Shown: positions 43,158-53,020, counted from the stretch's first letter. The stretch: 64,000 nucleotides of DNA from Oleiagrimonas soli (GCF_000761445.1 NZ_KN196470.1:1348823-1412822); one strand, 5' to 3'. Notes: a model not told the origin generated them from the letters alone. Numbers and translations: made by a program.

Positions 43158-44285
43158 TCAACGACGCGCCAGCCATGAACGGCGCGCCCGGGCTAGCGCC
43201 AGTCGCAGCACGGCGAGCATCAGCACGCCGCCGAGAATGCCGGCCAGGCGCATCAGTGCGGGGCGCAGTTCGCCGGTCCAGGCGTGGTCCTGCACGAACA
43301 CCATTAGGAACGCGATGCCGAACTGCAGACCGATGTAGCGCGTGTCCTCGTGTCCGCTGTGGATATGCGAAGCCAGCCACACGCCGACGGCCAGCGCTGG
43401 CAGGAATAGCACCGGATGACCGCCCGCCCAGGGCAGCAGCGCGAGGGCGAGCAGGGCGGCGAGCAGGCAGCCCAACAGGCGATTGGCCATGCGCAACCCG
43501 ACCGCCGCTTCGCCGAAGTCGCGTTGCAGCAGTGTACGCAGCGGAATCATCGGCAGCACCACGACGGTCACCAGCATCTGCGGGAAGGCCGGCATCGGAT
43601 ACAGCGCATGCGCCGTTGCCAGGATGCCGACGCTGCATGCCGCCGGCAGCGCCTGCCAGGCTCGTCGCCGCCGTGCCTGCGGTGTGTGTGGATCGGCTGG
43701 CGAGGGCTCGTCGCGTTCCGCGTCCAGCAGGGGAAGATGCCAGTGCGGGCGCAGCAGATGCACCAGACCGGCGATCAGGATGCAGGCCGTCGTGCCGACG
43801 GCGACGTCGGCTACGCGCAGCAGTGCAATGTGCCAGAGCGCGTGCTGCGTGTTTGCCTCGGCCAGGATCAGGCAGGCCGTGATCGTGGCGAGCAGCCAGC
43901 CGTAGCTACGCGTGCTTCCCAGCGCCATGTAGACGCCGACGCCGGCGATCAGCGCGAGCAGAAGCACGAAGCCGGTCGTCGACCCACGGGTGCCGTAGGC
44001 CAGTAACAGGCAGGCGACCGCGCCGCCGATCGTACCCGCCATGCGCTGCACGCCGCGCCGCCAGGAGGTCGACCAGTCGGCGCGCATCACCACGTAGGCG
44101 CTGATCGCGACCCACCAGCGGTCGGTCAGGCGGAACAGGTCGGCGAGCGAGACCGCGAGCAGCACCGAGGCTACGGTCTGCGCCGCCAGCAGTGCGCGAG
44201 GACCGCGCCAGTGCAAGGTCCGCAATTCGGCGGCGAGCAGACCGAACGTGCGGGTGAGGGCGGCGGTCGACCGGTGGCGGCGCAT
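43158..44285 (-). CDS. FUSC family inner-membrane protein
   Basis: A 375-residue protein with two sets of four to six hydrophobic helices around a short polar, Arg-rich middle (residues ~185-215). The N-terminal block WVAISAYVVMRADWSTSWRRGVQRMAGTIGG matches the aromatic-acid/fusaric-acid exporter family (FUSC, PF13515). At 375 residues it is half the size of AaeB-type proteins. There is no cognate membrane-fusion gene beside it. It converges on hutH across repeat unit 4, and repeats 1-3 lie upstream of its start. Substrate unknown. Confidence 0.8.
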   Translation of the reverse strand: MRRHRSTAALTRTFGLLAAELRTLHWRGPRALLAAQTVASVLLAVSLADLFRLTDRWWVAISAYVVMRADWSTSWRRGVQRMAGTIGGAVACLLLAYGTRGSTTGFVLLLALIAGVGVYMALGSTRSYGWLLATITACLILAEANTQHALWHIALLRVADVAVGTTACILIAGLVHLLRPHWHLPLLDAERDEPSPADPHTPQARRRRAWQALPAACSVGILATAHALYPMPAFPQMLVTVVVLPMIPLRTLLQRDFGEAAVGLRMANRLLGCLLAALLALALLPWAGGHPVLFLPALAVGVWLASHIHSGHEDTRYIGLQFGIAFLMVFVQDHAWTGELRPALMRLAGILGGVLMLAVLRLALARARRSWLARR

Positions 44286-44339
44286 GCGTGGGCGGTCAGT
44301 GAAGAGAGTCCCGAGTGTAGCCGAGCAACGCGTCCCCGT

Positions 44340-44447
44340 GACTGGTCACGAAGTGCGCAGCGAGGTGCATGTGCTTGTTCGCAAAGCACGTCGTCGCACT
44401 TGTCCACAACCCTGTACAGCGCTGTCCACATCGCCTGTGGATGAACG
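44340..44447 (+). repeat. Repeat unit 1 with three DnaA-box-like nonamers
   Basis: A ~105-bp unit. TGTTCGCAAAGC at 44376-44387, TTGTCCACA at 44400-44408, CTGTCCACA at 44422-44430 and TGTGGATGA (complement TCATCCACA) at 44436-44444. The box spacings of 24, 22 and 14 bp are identical in units 2 and 3. TTGTCCACA is the DnaA box favoured in high-GC genomes such as actinomycetes. Confidence 0.85.
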
Positions 44448-44511
44448 CATGGCGTCTCCTTCATTTTTACGCACATGCACGCTGATCACAGACATGCGGA
44501 TCGCGCGTTCT

Positions 44512-44618
44512 GCTGACCACGATTTGATCAGCGCGGTGCATGTGCCTGTTCGCAAAGCGCATCGTTCGACTTGTCCACAGCCTTATACCGCGTTGTTCAC
44601 ATCGCCTGTGGATGAAGG
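44512..44618 (+). repeat. Repeat unit 2 with three DnaA-box-like nonamers
   Basis: The unit begins 172 bp after unit 1. TGTTCGCAAAGC at 44547-44558, TTGTCCACA at 44571-44579, TTGTTCACA at 44593-44601 and TGTGGATGA at 44607-44615, with the same 24/22/14 spacing. Flanks are not conserved between units; only ~105 bp is. Confidence 0.85.
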
Positions 44619-44681
44619 GATCGATGCGCCTGCATCGAGGTCGGCGGGAGCATCGCGTGGCCTCGCGTTTTTCCGGTTGCC

Positions 44682-44788
44682 GCTGGTTATGGATTGAGCA
44701 GTGAGGTGTAGGTGTCTGTTCGCAAAGCGTGTCGGTCCACTTGTCCACAGGCCTGTACACCGCTGTCCACACGCGCTGTGGATGAACG
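44682..44788 (+). repeat. Repeat unit 3 with three DnaA-box-like nonamers
   Basis: The unit begins 170 bp after unit 2. TGTTCGCAAAGC at 44717-44728, TTGTCCACA at 44741-44749, CTGTCCACA at 44763-44771 and TGTGGATGA at 44777-44785. It is the last unit before hisR, ending ~75 bp before the likely hisR promoter. Confidence 0.85.
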
Positions 44789-44859
44789 TGTCATGCGACC
44801 TCGTTCAGACAGGCGCTTGCGTCGTCGAACGGTCGTCCCTAGAATGCACGCAACACAAT

Positions 44860-44878
44860 ATACTAACGCGTTAATACA
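44860..44878 (+). promoter_or_regulatory. hisR promoter -10 and overlapping TrpR-like operator
   Basis: A TATACT -10 (44860-44865) overlaps the palindrome TAACGCGTTA (44865-44874), extended imperfectly to about 44862-44877. The pattern of ACTA...TTAATA around a symmetric centre resembles a TrpR-family operator, and the ATG of the TrpR-family gene lies only 7 bp downstream. Autoregulation of hisR and the his operon is inferred; the transcript would be nearly leaderless. Confidence 0.5.
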
Positions 44879-44880
44879 TT

Positions 44881-45219
44881 ATGAAACGTCGCAACCTGGA
44901 ACCGAAGCTGTCGCGCAAGAAGGTCGAGACTGGCCTGTGCAAGGCGCTGCTGTCGCTGGAGACGGTGGAGGAGATGCGCGCCTTCCTGCGCGACCTGTGC
45001 ACGCCGGCCGAGCTGGAGGCGCTGACCGACCGCTGGAGCGTGGTGCCGCTGGTGCTGGAAGGACGCACCTATCGCGACATCCACGAGCGCACGGCGGTGA
45101 GCATCACCACCATCGGCCGCGTCGCGCGTTTCATCAACCAGGGCAACGGCGGTTATCTCGCCGCGGCCTCGGCACGCAGCGCCAAGGCTGCCCCATCTTC
45201 CGAAGGAGTCCGCGCATGA
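44881..45219 (+). CDS. hisR: TrpR-family regulator of the his operon (YerC/HisR-like)
   Basis: A 112-residue YerC/YecD-family protein. The all-helical TrpR fold is readable as [23 protein letters not shown] (residues ~32-54), then the helix-turn-helix [30 protein letters not shown] (~63-92). It lacks a recognisable ribosome site; the ATG is close to the -10. Its stop overlaps the hisG start (ATGATG), so it is translated with the biosynthetic genes. YerC-type proteins have been proposed as histidine-responsive repressors, and the position supports that; the effector is inferred. Confidence 0.85.
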   Translation: MKRRNLEPKLSRKKVETGLCKALLSLETVEEMRAFLRDLCTPAELEALTDRWSVVPLVLEGRTYRDIHERTAVSITTIGRVARFINQGNGGYLAAASARSAKAAPSSEGVRA

Positions 45220-46106
45220 TGCCGCGAGATCGACTGCGCATCGCCGTGCAGAAATCCGGTCGCCTGGGCGACCCGTCCCGTGAATTGCTGAGCCGTTGCG
45301 GGCTGAAGTTCCGCAGCAGCCGCGACAAACTGTTCTGCTTCGGCGAGAACATGGCCGTGGATCTGCTGCTGGTCCGCGACGACGACATCCCCGGTCTGAT
45401 CGCCGACGGCGTGTGCGACCTCGGCGTGGTCGGCCGCAACGTGCTCGACGAGGCCGCGCTGGCGACGCCGGGCGAGATGCCGTATCGCGAACTGCGCGCG
45501 CTCGGTTTCGGCGGCTGCCGCCTGTCCATCGCGCTGCCGCAGGACGAGGCGTGGACGGGACCGCAGCAGCTGGCCGGCAAGCGTATCGCCACCACCTATC
45601 CGAACCAGTTGGCCGACTGGCTGCGGCGCAACGAAGTCGATGCACAGATCGTCACGCTGTCCGGTTCGGTCGAGATTGCGCCGCGTCTGGGCACGGCCGA
45701 CCTGATCTGCGATCTGGTTTCCAGCGGCGCGACGCTGGCCGCCAACCAGCTGCGCGAGACCGCCGTCATCATGCAGAGCGAGGCGGTGCTGGCCGGCGCC
45801 GCGGAGATGCCGCGCGACGAGCGCGGCGACCTGATCGAACTGCTGCTGCGCCGTCTGGACGGCGTGCTGAACGTGCGCGAATCGCGCCTGCTGATGCTGA
45901 AGGCGCCGCGCGCCGCGCTGGCCGCCATCGTGGACCTGTTGCCGGGGCGACCGCTGCCGACGGTGACAACCATCGAGGGTCGCCCGGACGACATCGCCTT
46001 GCAGTGCGTGTGCAGCGGTAACGTCAGCTGGCAGGATCTGGAAGCGATGAAGCGCGCCGGCGCGCAGGGCATGCTGGTGTTGCCGGTGGAGATGATGCTG
46101 GCATGA
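45216..46106 (+). CDS. hisG: ATP phosphoribosyltransferase (long form)
   Basis: A 296-residue first enzyme of histidine synthesis, joining PRPP to ATP, normally feedback-inhibited by histidine. The phosphoribosyl-binding block [14 protein letters not shown] is at ~180-193 and the C-terminal ACT-like regulatory domain is at ~225-296 ([14 protein letters not shown]). Length marks the HisZ-independent long form. Start is the first of two ATGs at 45216/45219, overlapping hisR. hisD follows with a 4-nt overlap. Confidence 0.97.
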   Translation: MMPRDRLRIAVQKSGRLGDPSRELLSRCGLKFRSSRDKLFCFGENMAVDLLLVRDDDIPGLIADGVCDLGVVGRNVLDEAALATPGEMPYRELRALGFGGCRLSIALPQDEAWTGPQQLAGKRIATTYPNQLADWLRRNEVDAQIVTLSGSVEIAPRLGTADLICDLVSSGATLAANQLRETAVIMQSEAVLAGAAEMPRDERGDLIELLLRRLDGVLNVRESRLLMLKAPRAALAAIVDLLPGRPLPTVTTIEGRPDDIALQCVCSGNVSWQDLEAMKRAGAQGMLVLPVEMMLA

Positions 46107-47410
46107 ATATCGTCGACTGGAATGCGCTGGATGCGGAGACCCGCAACGCCTTGCTGCAACGTCCGGCCCAGGCGCAGAACGCCGAACGCGCGCAGGCCGT
46201 GGCGCGGATCATCGCGCAGGTCGCGCAAGAGGGCGATGCAGCGCTGAAGCGATGGACGGCGCAGCTGGACGGCTGCGAACTCGATGCCCTGGCGGTGCCG
46301 GGCGAGGCATTCGATGTCGCGGAAGCGTCGCTCGACGTGGCACTGAAAAAGGCCATTGCCGATGCGCGTGCGCGTATCGAAGCCTTTCACCGCGCTGCCG
46401 CACCGCAGCCGGTGCGTGTCGAGACGGCTCCCGGCGTGGTTTGCGAGCGCGTGCTGCGGCCGGTGACGCGGGTCGGCTTGTACGTGCCGGCCGGCACGGC
46501 GCCGCTACCTTCGACGGCATTGATGCTGGGCGTGCCGGCGCAGTTGGCCGGTTGCCGCGAGGTCGTGCTGTGCACGCCGCCGCGCGCGGACGGCAGCGTC
46601 GATCTGGCGGTGCTGTACGCGGCGCGGTTGTGCGGCATCGAACGCGTGTTCCGTCTCGGCGGCGCGCAGGCGATCGCCGCGATGGCGCTGGGTACCGAGA
46701 GCGTGCCGCGTTGCGACAAACTGTTTGGCCCCGGCAACGGCTGGGTGACCGAAGCCAAGCAGCAGGTCAGCGCCGTGCCCGGCGGTCCGGCGATCGACAT
46801 GCCGGCCGGTCCGTCCGAAGTGCTGGTGATCGCCGACGCCGACGCCGATCCGTGTTTCGTCGCGGCGGACCTGCTGTCGCAGGCCGAACACGGGCCGGAT
46901 TCGCAGGTGTTGCTGCTGACCGACGCGCGCGAACAGGCCGACGCCGTGGTGGCCGAGGTCGAGCGCCAGGTAGCGCGGCTGCCGCGCGCGGATACCGCGC
47001 GGAAGGCGCTGTCCGCCAGTCGCGTGATCCGCGTCGCCTCGCTGGCGCAGGCGGTCGAGGTCAGCAACGCCTACGCACCGGAACACCTCATTCTCAATGT
47101 CGCCGACCCGCGCGCACTGCTCGCGCAGATCGACAGCGCCGGTTCGATCTTCCTCGGCGCGTGGTCGCCGGAATCGGTCGGCGACTACTGCAGCGGCACC
47201 AATCACGTGCTGCCGACCTACGGCCACGCGCGCGCCTGGAGCGGCGTGTCGGTGGCCAGCTTCCAGAAGCAGATCACGGTGCAGGAGCTGTCCGGCGACG
47301 GCCTGCGCGGCATCGGCGCGTGCGCGGTGACGCTGGCCGAGGCCGAAGGTCTGGAGGCCCACGCGCAGGCGGTGCGGCTGCGTCTGGCGGCACTGGAGGC
47401 GACGGCATGA
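46103..47410 (+). CDS. hisD: Histidinol dehydrogenase
   Basis: A 435-residue zinc NAD enzyme oxidising histidinol to histidine in the last two steps. Conserved blocks are [66 protein letters not shown] and [15 protein letters not shown] with the zinc/substrate residues, and [21 protein letters not shown] near the C-terminus. Starts inside hisG and ends inside hisC. Confidence 0.98.
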   Translation: MNIVDWNALDAETRNALLQRPAQAQNAERAQAVARIIAQVAQEGDAALKRWTAQLDGCELDALAVPGEAFDVAEASLDVALKKAIADARARIEAFHRAAAPQPVRVETAPGVVCERVLRPVTRVGLYVPAGTAPLPSTALMLGVPAQLAGCREVVLCTPPRADGSVDLAVLYAARLCGIERVFRLGGAQAIAAMALGTESVPRCDKLFGPGNGWVTEAKQQVSAVPGGPAIDMPAGPSEVLVIADADADPCFVAADLLSQAEHGPDSQVLLLTDAREQADAVVAEVERQVARLPRADTARKALSASRVIRVASLAQAVEVSNAYAPEHLILNVADPRALLAQIDSAGSIFLGAWSPESVGDYCSGTNHVLPTYGHARAWSGVSVASFQKQITVQELSGDGLRGIGACAVTLAEAEGLEAHAQAVRLRLAALEATA

Positions 47411-48474
47411 ACGTGCTCGATCTGGCGCGACCGGAAGTGCGCGCGCTGACGCCGTATTCCTCGGCGCGGATGGAGGCGCAGGGCGCGGCCATCATGCTCA
47501 ACGCCAACGAATCGCCGTGGCCGCCGGTGGGCGACGACGGTCAGGGCCTGAATCGCTATCCCGACCCGCAACCCGCGGCGTTGCGCGAGCGCATGGCGGC
47601 CGTGTACGGCGTGCGTCCGGAGCAGATGCTGATCGGCCGCGGCAGCGACGAAGCCATCGACCTGCTGGTGCGCGCGTTCTGTCGGCCGGGCGTGGACGCC
47701 ATCGCGGTCAGTCCGCCGACGTTCGGCATGTACGCGGTCTGCGCCGGTGTGCAGGGCGCGGCGGTGGAGACGCTGCCGCTGGACGCGGACTTCGGGCTCG
47801 ACGTCGACGCCGTGCTGGCTGGACTGTCGCCGGCGGTGAAGCTGCTGTTCGTGTGTTCGCCGAACAACCCGACGGGCGGCCTGGTGCCGCAGGCGGACAT
47901 CGCACGGCTGGCGTCTGCGCTGGACGGTCGCGCGCTGGTCATCGTCGACGAGGCCTACATCGAATTCGCCGAGGCCGAGAGCGCGGCGACCTTGCTCGGC
48001 CAGCATGCCAATCTCGGCGTGCTGCGCACGCTGTCGAAAGCCTGGGCGCTGGCCGGCGCGCGCATCGGCGCGCTGCTGGCCGATGCCGACGTGATCGCGC
48101 TGCTGCGCCGGATCATGCCGCCGTATCCGCTGCCGACGCCATGTGTGCAGGCGGCGCTGGCGGCGCTGGACGAAACCGCCCAGCGACAGACGGGCGAACG
48201 CGTCGCCACCATCGTCGCCGAACGCGAGCGCCTGGCGGCGATCCTGCCGACGGTGCCCGGCGTGCGCGCGGTGTACCCGTCGCGTGCGAATTTCCTCACC
48301 GTGTCCCTGGACGATGCGCCCGGCGTGTACCGCGCGCTGCTGGCGCAGGGTATCGTGGTGCGCGACGTCGGTCGCTATCCGGGTCTGGCCGGTTGCCTGC
48401 GGTTTTCCATCGGCACGCCGGAAGAAAACGCCCGGCTGCTGGACGTCCTCCATCGCTGCGCGGAGGCCGCATGA
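47407..48474 (+). CDS. hisC: Histidinol-phosphate aminotransferase
   Basis: A 355-residue fold-I PLP enzyme converting imidazole-acetol phosphate to histidinol phosphate. It has NANESPW (~34-40), [19 protein letters not shown] with the PLP Asp/Tyr, and the Schiff-base Lys in [15 protein letters not shown] (~residue 208). ATGA overlaps with hisD and hisB imply coupling. Confidence 0.98.
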   Translation: MNVLDLARPEVRALTPYSSARMEAQGAAIMLNANESPWPPVGDDGQGLNRYPDPQPAALRERMAAVYGVRPEQMLIGRGSDEAIDLLVRAFCRPGVDAIAVSPPTFGMYAVCAGVQGAAVETLPLDADFGLDVDAVLAGLSPAVKLLFVCSPNNPTGGLVPQADIARLASALDGRALVIVDEAYIEFAEAESAATLLGQHANLGVLRTLSKAWALAGARIGALLADADVIALLRRIMPPYPLPTPCVQAALAALDETAQRQTGERVATIVAERERLAAILPTVPGVRAVYPSRANFLTVSLDDAPGVYRALLAQGIVVRDVGRYPGLAGCLRFSIGTPEENARLLDVLHRCAEAA

Positions 48475-49535
48475 GCCGCAAGATTCTCTTCGTCGATCGC
48501 GACGGCTGCCTGATCGAGGAGCCGGCCGACGAGCAGATCGACCGCTTCGAGAAACTGGCGCTGCTGCCCGACGTGATTCCGGCTCTGCGGCGCTGCGTGG
48601 CGGCGGGCTACGAGCTGGTCATGGTCACCAACCAGGACGGACTCGGCACGGCGAGTTTCCCGCAGGCCGATTTCGACGGTCCGCACGATCTGCTGCTGCG
48701 TCTGCTGGCTTCGCAGGGCATCCGTTTCCACGAGGTCCTGATCGACCGCAGCTTCCCGCAGGACGGGCTGGACACGCGCAAGCCGGGCACCGGCATGATG
48801 CGTCACTACCTGGCCGACGATGGCTGGAGTCGCGCCGCCTCGGCGATGGTCGGCGATCGCGAGACCGACCTGCAGTTCGCCGTCAACCTCGGCGTACAGG
48901 GCTTCCGCGTCGGTCCCGAGGGCATCGGCTGGATGGCGGTCGCGCATGCGTTGTGCGATGCGCCGCGGATCGCGGAGGTGACGCGCAACACGCGCGAGAC
49001 CCGCATTCGCGTGCGCGTCGACCTGGACGAGGCCGCCGAGCCGAGGATCGCCACCGGCATCGGCTACTTCGACCACATGCTCGAACAGATTGGCAAGCAC
49101 GGCGGCTTCGCCCTGACGCTGACTTGCGAGGGCGATCTGCATGTCGACGAACACCACACCGTCGAAGACAGCGCGCTGGCGCTGGGGCAGGCGCTGCGCA
49201 CGGCGCTGGGCGACAAACGCGGCATCGGCCGCTACGGTTTCACGCTGCCGATGGACGAGACCCTGGCCAGCGCCGCGCTGGATCTGTCCGGTCGGCCATG
49301 GTTCGAGTTCGACGGAGACTTCCCGCGCGAGCGGGTCGGTGAACTGTCGACCGAGATGGTGCCGCACTTCTTCCGTTCGCTGTGCGAGACCCTGGGCGCG
49401 AACCTGCATCTGAGCGTGCGCGGCGAGAACGCGCACCATATGGTCGAAGGCTGCTTCAAGGCCGTGGCGCGCACGCTGCGCCAGGCGCTGCGCCGCGAAG
49501 GCGATGCGCTGCCCAGCACCAAGGGAGCGCTGTGA
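48471..49535 (+). CDS. hisB: Bifunctional histidinol-phosphatase / imidazoleglycerol-phosphate dehydratase
   Basis: A 354-residue two-domain enzyme. The N-terminal HAD phosphatase (~1-165) has DRDGCL, the aspartate nucleophile motif, and [10 protein letters not shown]. The dehydratase (~167-354) has [30 protein letters not shown] and [13 protein letters not shown] metal ligands. The four zinc ligands of the E. coli phosphatase loop are replaced ([16 protein letters not shown]), as I also recall for Xanthomonas. It overlaps hisC (ATGA) and touches hisH (TGATG). Confidence 0.96.
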   Translation: MSRKILFVDRDGCLIEEPADEQIDRFEKLALLPDVIPALRRCVAAGYELVMVTNQDGLGTASFPQADFDGPHDLLLRLLASQGIRFHEVLIDRSFPQDGLDTRKPGTGMMRHYLADDGWSRAASAMVGDRETDLQFAVNLGVQGFRVGPEGIGWMAVAHALCDAPRIAEVTRNTRETRIRVRVDLDEAAEPRIATGIGYFDHMLEQIGKHGGFALTLTCEGDLHVDEHHTVEDSALALGQALRTALGDKRGIGRYGFTLPMDETLASAALDLSGRPWFEFDGDFPRERVGELSTEMVPHFFRSLCETLGANLHLSVRGENAHHMVEGCFKAVARTLRQALRREGDALPSTKGAL

Positions 49536-50128
49536 TGGCCGATGTGGTCCTGATCGACGCCGGCGGCACCAACATCGGCTCAGTCCGCTACGCGCTGCAG
49601 CGCCTGGGCGTGGACGCGGCGATGAGCGACGATCCGGCGCGCATCCGCGCGGCCAGTCACGTGATCCTGCCGGGCGTCGGCGCGGCCGGTCCGGGCATGG
49701 CGCGGCTGCGCGCGAACGGTCTGGATCGCCTGATCCGCGAACTCGAACAGCCCGTGCTCGGCGTCTGCCTGGGCATGCAACTGCTGTTCGCGCATTCCGA
49801 GGAGGGCGATACCGCGTGTCTCGGCGTGGTGCCGGGCGAGGTGCGTCACTTCCCGCGCGAGACCGGCTTGCGCGTGCCGCACATGGGCTGGAACCGTCTG
49901 TGCATCGAGCGCGACGATCCGCTGCTGCGTGGCGTCAACGATGGCGACTTCGCCTATTTCGTGCACAGCTATGCGGCCGCGCCGGGACCGCACGTGCTGG
50001 CGTCCAGCGAACACGGCGCACCGTTCGCGGCGGTGGTCCGCAAGGACAACTTCTGCGGCATGCAATTCCATCCCGAGCGCTCGGCGAACGTCGGCGCGCG
50101 TCTGCTGGAGAACTTTCTTTCGCTATGA
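49535..50128 (+). CDS. hisH: Imidazole glycerol phosphate synthase, glutaminase subunit
   Basis: A 197-residue class I glutamine amidotransferase that feeds ammonia to HisF. The catalytic Cys is in [11 protein letters not shown] (~C79), with His and Glu in FHPERS (~179-181). The oxyanion block GVGAAGPGM is at ~48-56. The ATG shares one base with the hisB stop (TGATG) and overlaps hisA by 4 nt. Confidence 0.97.
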   Translation: MADVVLIDAGGTNIGSVRYALQRLGVDAAMSDDPARIRAASHVILPGVGAAGPGMARLRANGLDRLIRELEQPVLGVCLGMQLLFAHSEEGDTACLGVVPGEVRHFPRETGLRVPHMGWNRLCIERDDPLLRGVNDGDFAYFVHSYAAAPGPHVLASSEHGAPFAAVVRKDNFCGMQFHPERSANVGARLLENFLSL

Positions 50129-50853
50129 ATTTCACGGTCTATCCCGCCATCGATCTTCGCGAAGGCCGCGTGGTGCGGCTGTATCAGGGCGACTACGCGC
50201 GGCAGAAGAATTACGCCATCGAGCCGCTGCAACTGGCGCACGAATACGCCGGGGCCGGTGCCGAGTGGCTGCACGTGGTCGACCTGGACGGCGCGCGCAG
50301 TGGGCAGCCGGTGAATCTGACGACGCTGACCGCGCTGGCGCATTCGGGCCTGAAGGTGCAGGCCGGCGGCGGCGTGCGCGGTGAGGACGACGTGCGTCGC
50401 CTGTTCGATGCCGGCGTCGAGCGCGTGGTGGTCGGCAGCGTGGCGGTGCGCGATCCGCAGCGCGTCATCGACTGGCTGGACCGCTTCGGCAGCGAGCGCC
50501 TGACGCTGGCGCTGGACACGCGCTGGCGCGATGGCGAATGGTGCCTGCCCAGCGCCGGCTGGGAGCAGGACGAGGACGCCACGCTCGACGAGCTGGCGCC
50601 GCATTTCGCCGCCGCCGGCGCGCGGCATCTGCTGTGCACGGACATCGACCGCGACGGCACGATGTCCGGTCCGAATCTTTCGCTGCTGCGCCATCTTCGG
50701 GACATTGCGCCGGCATTGCAGGTGCAGGTTTCCGGCGGTGCGCGCGCGCTCGACGACGTGCGCGCGGCGCGCGACGCGGGCGCGGCCGGCATCGTGCTCG
50801 GGCGTGCGCTGCTGGAAGGGCGTTTCACCCTGGGCGAGGCGTTGTCGTGCTGA
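50125..50853 (+). CDS. hisA: Phosphoribosyl-formimino-AICAR-phosphate isomerase
   Basis: A 242-residue TIM-barrel isomerase. The first catalytic Asp is Asp10 in [14 protein letters not shown], the second is in [13 protein letters not shown] (~residue 172), and phosphate loops QAGGGVR and SGGARALDD are present. It overlaps hisH (ATGA) and its last 7 nt overlap hisF. Confidence 0.97.
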   Translation: MNFTVYPAIDLREGRVVRLYQGDYARQKNYAIEPLQLAHEYAGAGAEWLHVVDLDGARSGQPVNLTTLTALAHSGLKVQAGGGVRGEDDVRRLFDAGVERVVVGSVAVRDPQRVIDWLDRFGSERLTLALDTRWRDGEWCLPSAGWEQDEDATLDELAPHFAAAGARHLLCTDIDRDGTMSGPNLSLLRHLRDIAPALQVQVSGGARALDDVRAARDAGAAGIVLGRALLEGRFTLGEALSC

Positions 50854-51632
50854 CGCGGCGCATCATTCCCTGCCTCGACGTGCGCGAGGGCAAGGTCGTC
50901 AAAGGCGTGCGTTTCCGCGATCACGTGGTGATGGGCGGCATCGTCGAGCTGGCGCTGCGCTACCGCGACGCCGGTGCCGACGAGCTGGTGTTCTACGACA
51001 TCACCGCCAGTCCCGAGGGCCGCCGCGTGGACCGCGACTGGGTCGAACGCGTGGCGCGCGTGCTGGACATCCCGTTTTGCGTGGCCGGCGGCATCCGCAG
51101 CGTGGAGGATGCACGCGAAGTGCTCTACGCCGGCGCCGACAAGGTGTCGGTGAACTCGCCGGCGCTGGAACGGCCGACGCTGATCGATGAGCTGTCGCAG
51201 GCGTTCGGCGTGCAGTGCGTGGTGGTCGGCATCGACAGCCTGCGCGACGAGGACGGTCGCTGGCGCGTGCGCCAGTACAGCGGCGATCCCGACCGTACCC
51301 GCGCGCTGGCTCGCGACACGCTGGACTGGGTGCGCGAGGCGCAACAGCGCGGCGCGGGCGAGATCGTGCTGAACTGCATGGGCAGCGACGGCGTGCGCGA
51401 TGGCTACGACCTCGAACAACTGGCCAGCGTGCGTGAGATCTGCACGGTGCCGCTAGTGGCGTCGGGCGGCGCGGGCGCGGTGCGTCACTTCGTCGACGTG
51501 TTCCGCGAGGCGGGCGTCGATGCGGCGCTGGCGGCCAGCGTGTTCCATGCCGGCGACATCGCGATTCCCGACCTCAAGCGCCAACTGGCGGAACATGGCG
51601 TGCCGGTGCGCGAAACGCGGTCCGCGGATTGA
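50847..51632 (+). CDS. hisF: Imidazole glycerol phosphate synthase, cyclase subunit
   Basis: A 261-residue TIM barrel that makes IGP and AICAR with ammonia from HisH. The catalytic Asp11 is in [15 protein letters not shown], and Asp near 130 is in VVGIDSLR. It starts at GTG (50847), 7 nt before the end of hisA; no ATG fits. It is followed by a 112-bp gap before hisIE, the only real gap in the operon. Confidence 0.97.
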   Translation: MLTRRIIPCLDVREGKVVKGVRFRDHVVMGGIVELALRYRDAGADELVFYDITASPEGRRVDRDWVERVARVLDIPFCVAGGIRSVEDAREVLYAGADKVSVNSPALERPTLIDELSQAFGVQCVVVGIDSLRDEDGRWRVRQYSGDPDRTRALARDTLDWVREAQQRGAGEIVLNCMGSDGVRDGYDLEQLASVREICTVPLVASGGAGAVRHFVDVFREAGVDAALAASVFHAGDIAIPDLKRQLAEHGVPVRETRSAD

Positions 51633-51744
51633 ACGCCGTGCGGCAAGCGCCGCATGCGGCAGATTCGCACATCGAACCAAAGCAGGATGGCCGTGACGCG
51701 CGGCCCGTTTACACTTCACTCAACGTCACAGCCTGGTGGACGCC

Positions 51745-52374
51745 ATGAAACACGCCGCATCCATTTCCTTCGATCCGTCGCGCCTGGACTGGGACAAGGG
51801 CGACGGCCTGCTGCCGGTCATCGTCCAGCACTGGCGCGACGGCCGCGTGCTGATGCTTGGCTACATGAACCGCGAAGCCCTCGACGCCACCTTGCAAAGC
51901 GGCCGCGTGACGTTCTACAGCCGCAGCAAACAGCGTCTGTGGACCAAGGGCGAGAGCTCCGGCAACGTGCTCGACCTGAAGGCCATCGAGGCCGATTGCG
52001 ACCGCGACACGCTGCTGGTGCGCGCGGTCCCGCACGGACCAACCTGCCACCTCGGCACCGACAGCTGCTTCGGCGACGGCAGCGCACCCGAACTCGCGTT
52101 CCTCGGCCAGCTCGACGCCCTGGTGATGCGTCGTCATGCGGAACTGCCGGAGCACAGCTACACCACGCGTCTGTTCGACGCCGGCATTCGCCGCATCGCG
52201 CAGAAGGTCGGCGAAGAGGGCGTCGAAACCGCGCTGGCGGCCGTGGCCGAGGATGACGACGCATTGCTCGGCGAGGGCGCGGATCTCCTCTATCACTTGC
52301 TGGTGCTGCTGCGCGCGCGGAATCTTGGACTGGCCGACGTGGCGGCGCGCTTGCGCGAGCGGCATGCCGACTGA
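51745..52374 (+). CDS. hisIE: Phosphoribosyl-AMP cyclohydrolase / phosphoribosyl-ATP pyrophosphatase
   Basis: A 209-residue fusion that performs the second and third steps of the pathway. HisI (~1-115) has the zinc/magnesium motif [10 protein letters not shown] and CHLGTDSCF; HisE (~118-209) has the [14 protein letters not shown] helix with metal-binding acids. ATG at 51745 is preferred over an in-frame GTG at 51736. The 112-bp gap from hisF may hold a secondary promoter. Confidence 0.96.
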   Translation: MKHAASISFDPSRLDWDKGDGLLPVIVQHWRDGRVLMLGYMNREALDATLQSGRVTFYSRSKQRLWTKGESSGNVLDLKAIEADCDRDTLLVRAVPHGPTCHLGTDSCFGDGSAPELAFLGQLDALVMRRHAELPEHSYTTRLFDAGIRRIAQKVGEEGVETALAAVAEDDDALLGEGADLLYHLLVLLRARNLGLADVAARLRERHAD

Positions 52375-52462
52375 AGACCTCACGCGCGCTGGGTGACAGG
52401 CGTCACTGGGCGCGGACCGCTGCGCGGCGCACACTCGACGCGTCAATGCCCGGAGTCGCGTG

Positions 52463-53020
52463 ATGAATCCTTTCAGTCTTTCCTGGATGGCGTGGTTGCT
52501 GATCTGGCTGCTGCTTTGGGCCTGGTCCAAGCGTACGCAGCGGCGCGAGAGCGCCGGCACCTGGTCCGTGCATACGTTGCCGCTGATCGTCGCGGCCGTG
52601 CTGATGACCGCGCACCATCTTCCCGGCCATGTGCTGGAAGGCGAGGTCGTGACCTACCGGCCTCCCTTCTTCGCCATCGGTCTCGGCCTGACCTGGGCCG
52701 GGCTGGCGTTCGCCGTGTGGGCGCGCCTGTACATCGGCCGCAACTGGAGCGCCTCGGTGCAGGTCAAGGCCGACCATGAATTGGTCCGCAGCGGCCCTTA
52801 CCGATTCGTGCGCCATCCGATCTACACGGGTGTCCTGTTCGCGTTCCTCGGCAGCGCCCTGGCGATGGACCAGTGGCGCGGCCTGGTCGCCGTGGCGATC
52901 GTGCTGGCGGGTTTCCTCTACAAGATCCGCCTGGAGGAACGCTGGATGATCGAGACGTTCGGCGACGCCTATCGCGACTACCGTCGCCGCACGCGTGCAT
53001 TGGTGCCGTTCCTGTTCTGA
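52463..53020 (+). CDS. Isoprenylcysteine methyltransferase-family membrane protein
   Basis: A 185-residue integral membrane protein with four to five helices. The C-terminal half carries VRSGPYRFVRHPIYTG and the EERWMIETFGDAYRDYRRR block of the ICMT/PEMT (phospholipid methyltransferase-like) family. Bacterial members methylate unknown or lipid substrates. ATG at 52463 is taken over GTG at 52460. No partner gene is obvious; it follows hisIE by 88 bp, possibly as its own unit. Confidence 0.8.
   Translation: MNPFSLSWMAWLLIWLLLWAWSKRTQRRESAGTWSVHTLPLIVAAVLMTAHHLPGHVLEGEVVTYRPPFFAIGLGLTWAGLAFAVWARLYIGRNWSASVQVKADHELVRSGPYRFVRHPIYTGVLFAFLGSALAMDQWRGLVAVAIVLAGFLYKIRLEERWMIETFGDAYRDYRRRTRALVPFLF

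Larger units (their letters stand above)
44286..44880. other. 595-bp non-coding region with three ~170-bp periodic repeats
   Basis: The gap between the divergent FUSC gene and hisR contains no convincing gene: candidate frames shift between units because the periods (172 and 170 bp) are not multiples of three. It holds repeat units 1-3, then a short stretch with the hisR promoter/operator. See the separate entries. Confidence 0.9.

Noticed and set aside
44248-44697. A possible repeat-containing protein (VRKA...CPQP...VDE) in the 44.3-44.8 kb region
   Set aside because: The repeat periods are 172 and 170 bp, so reading frames are not kept between units; the conserved features are the DnaA-like boxes, not codons.
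44340-44790. CRISPR array
   Set aside because: Conserved units are ~105 bp with only three copies and no cas genes; repeat and spacer sizes do not fit.
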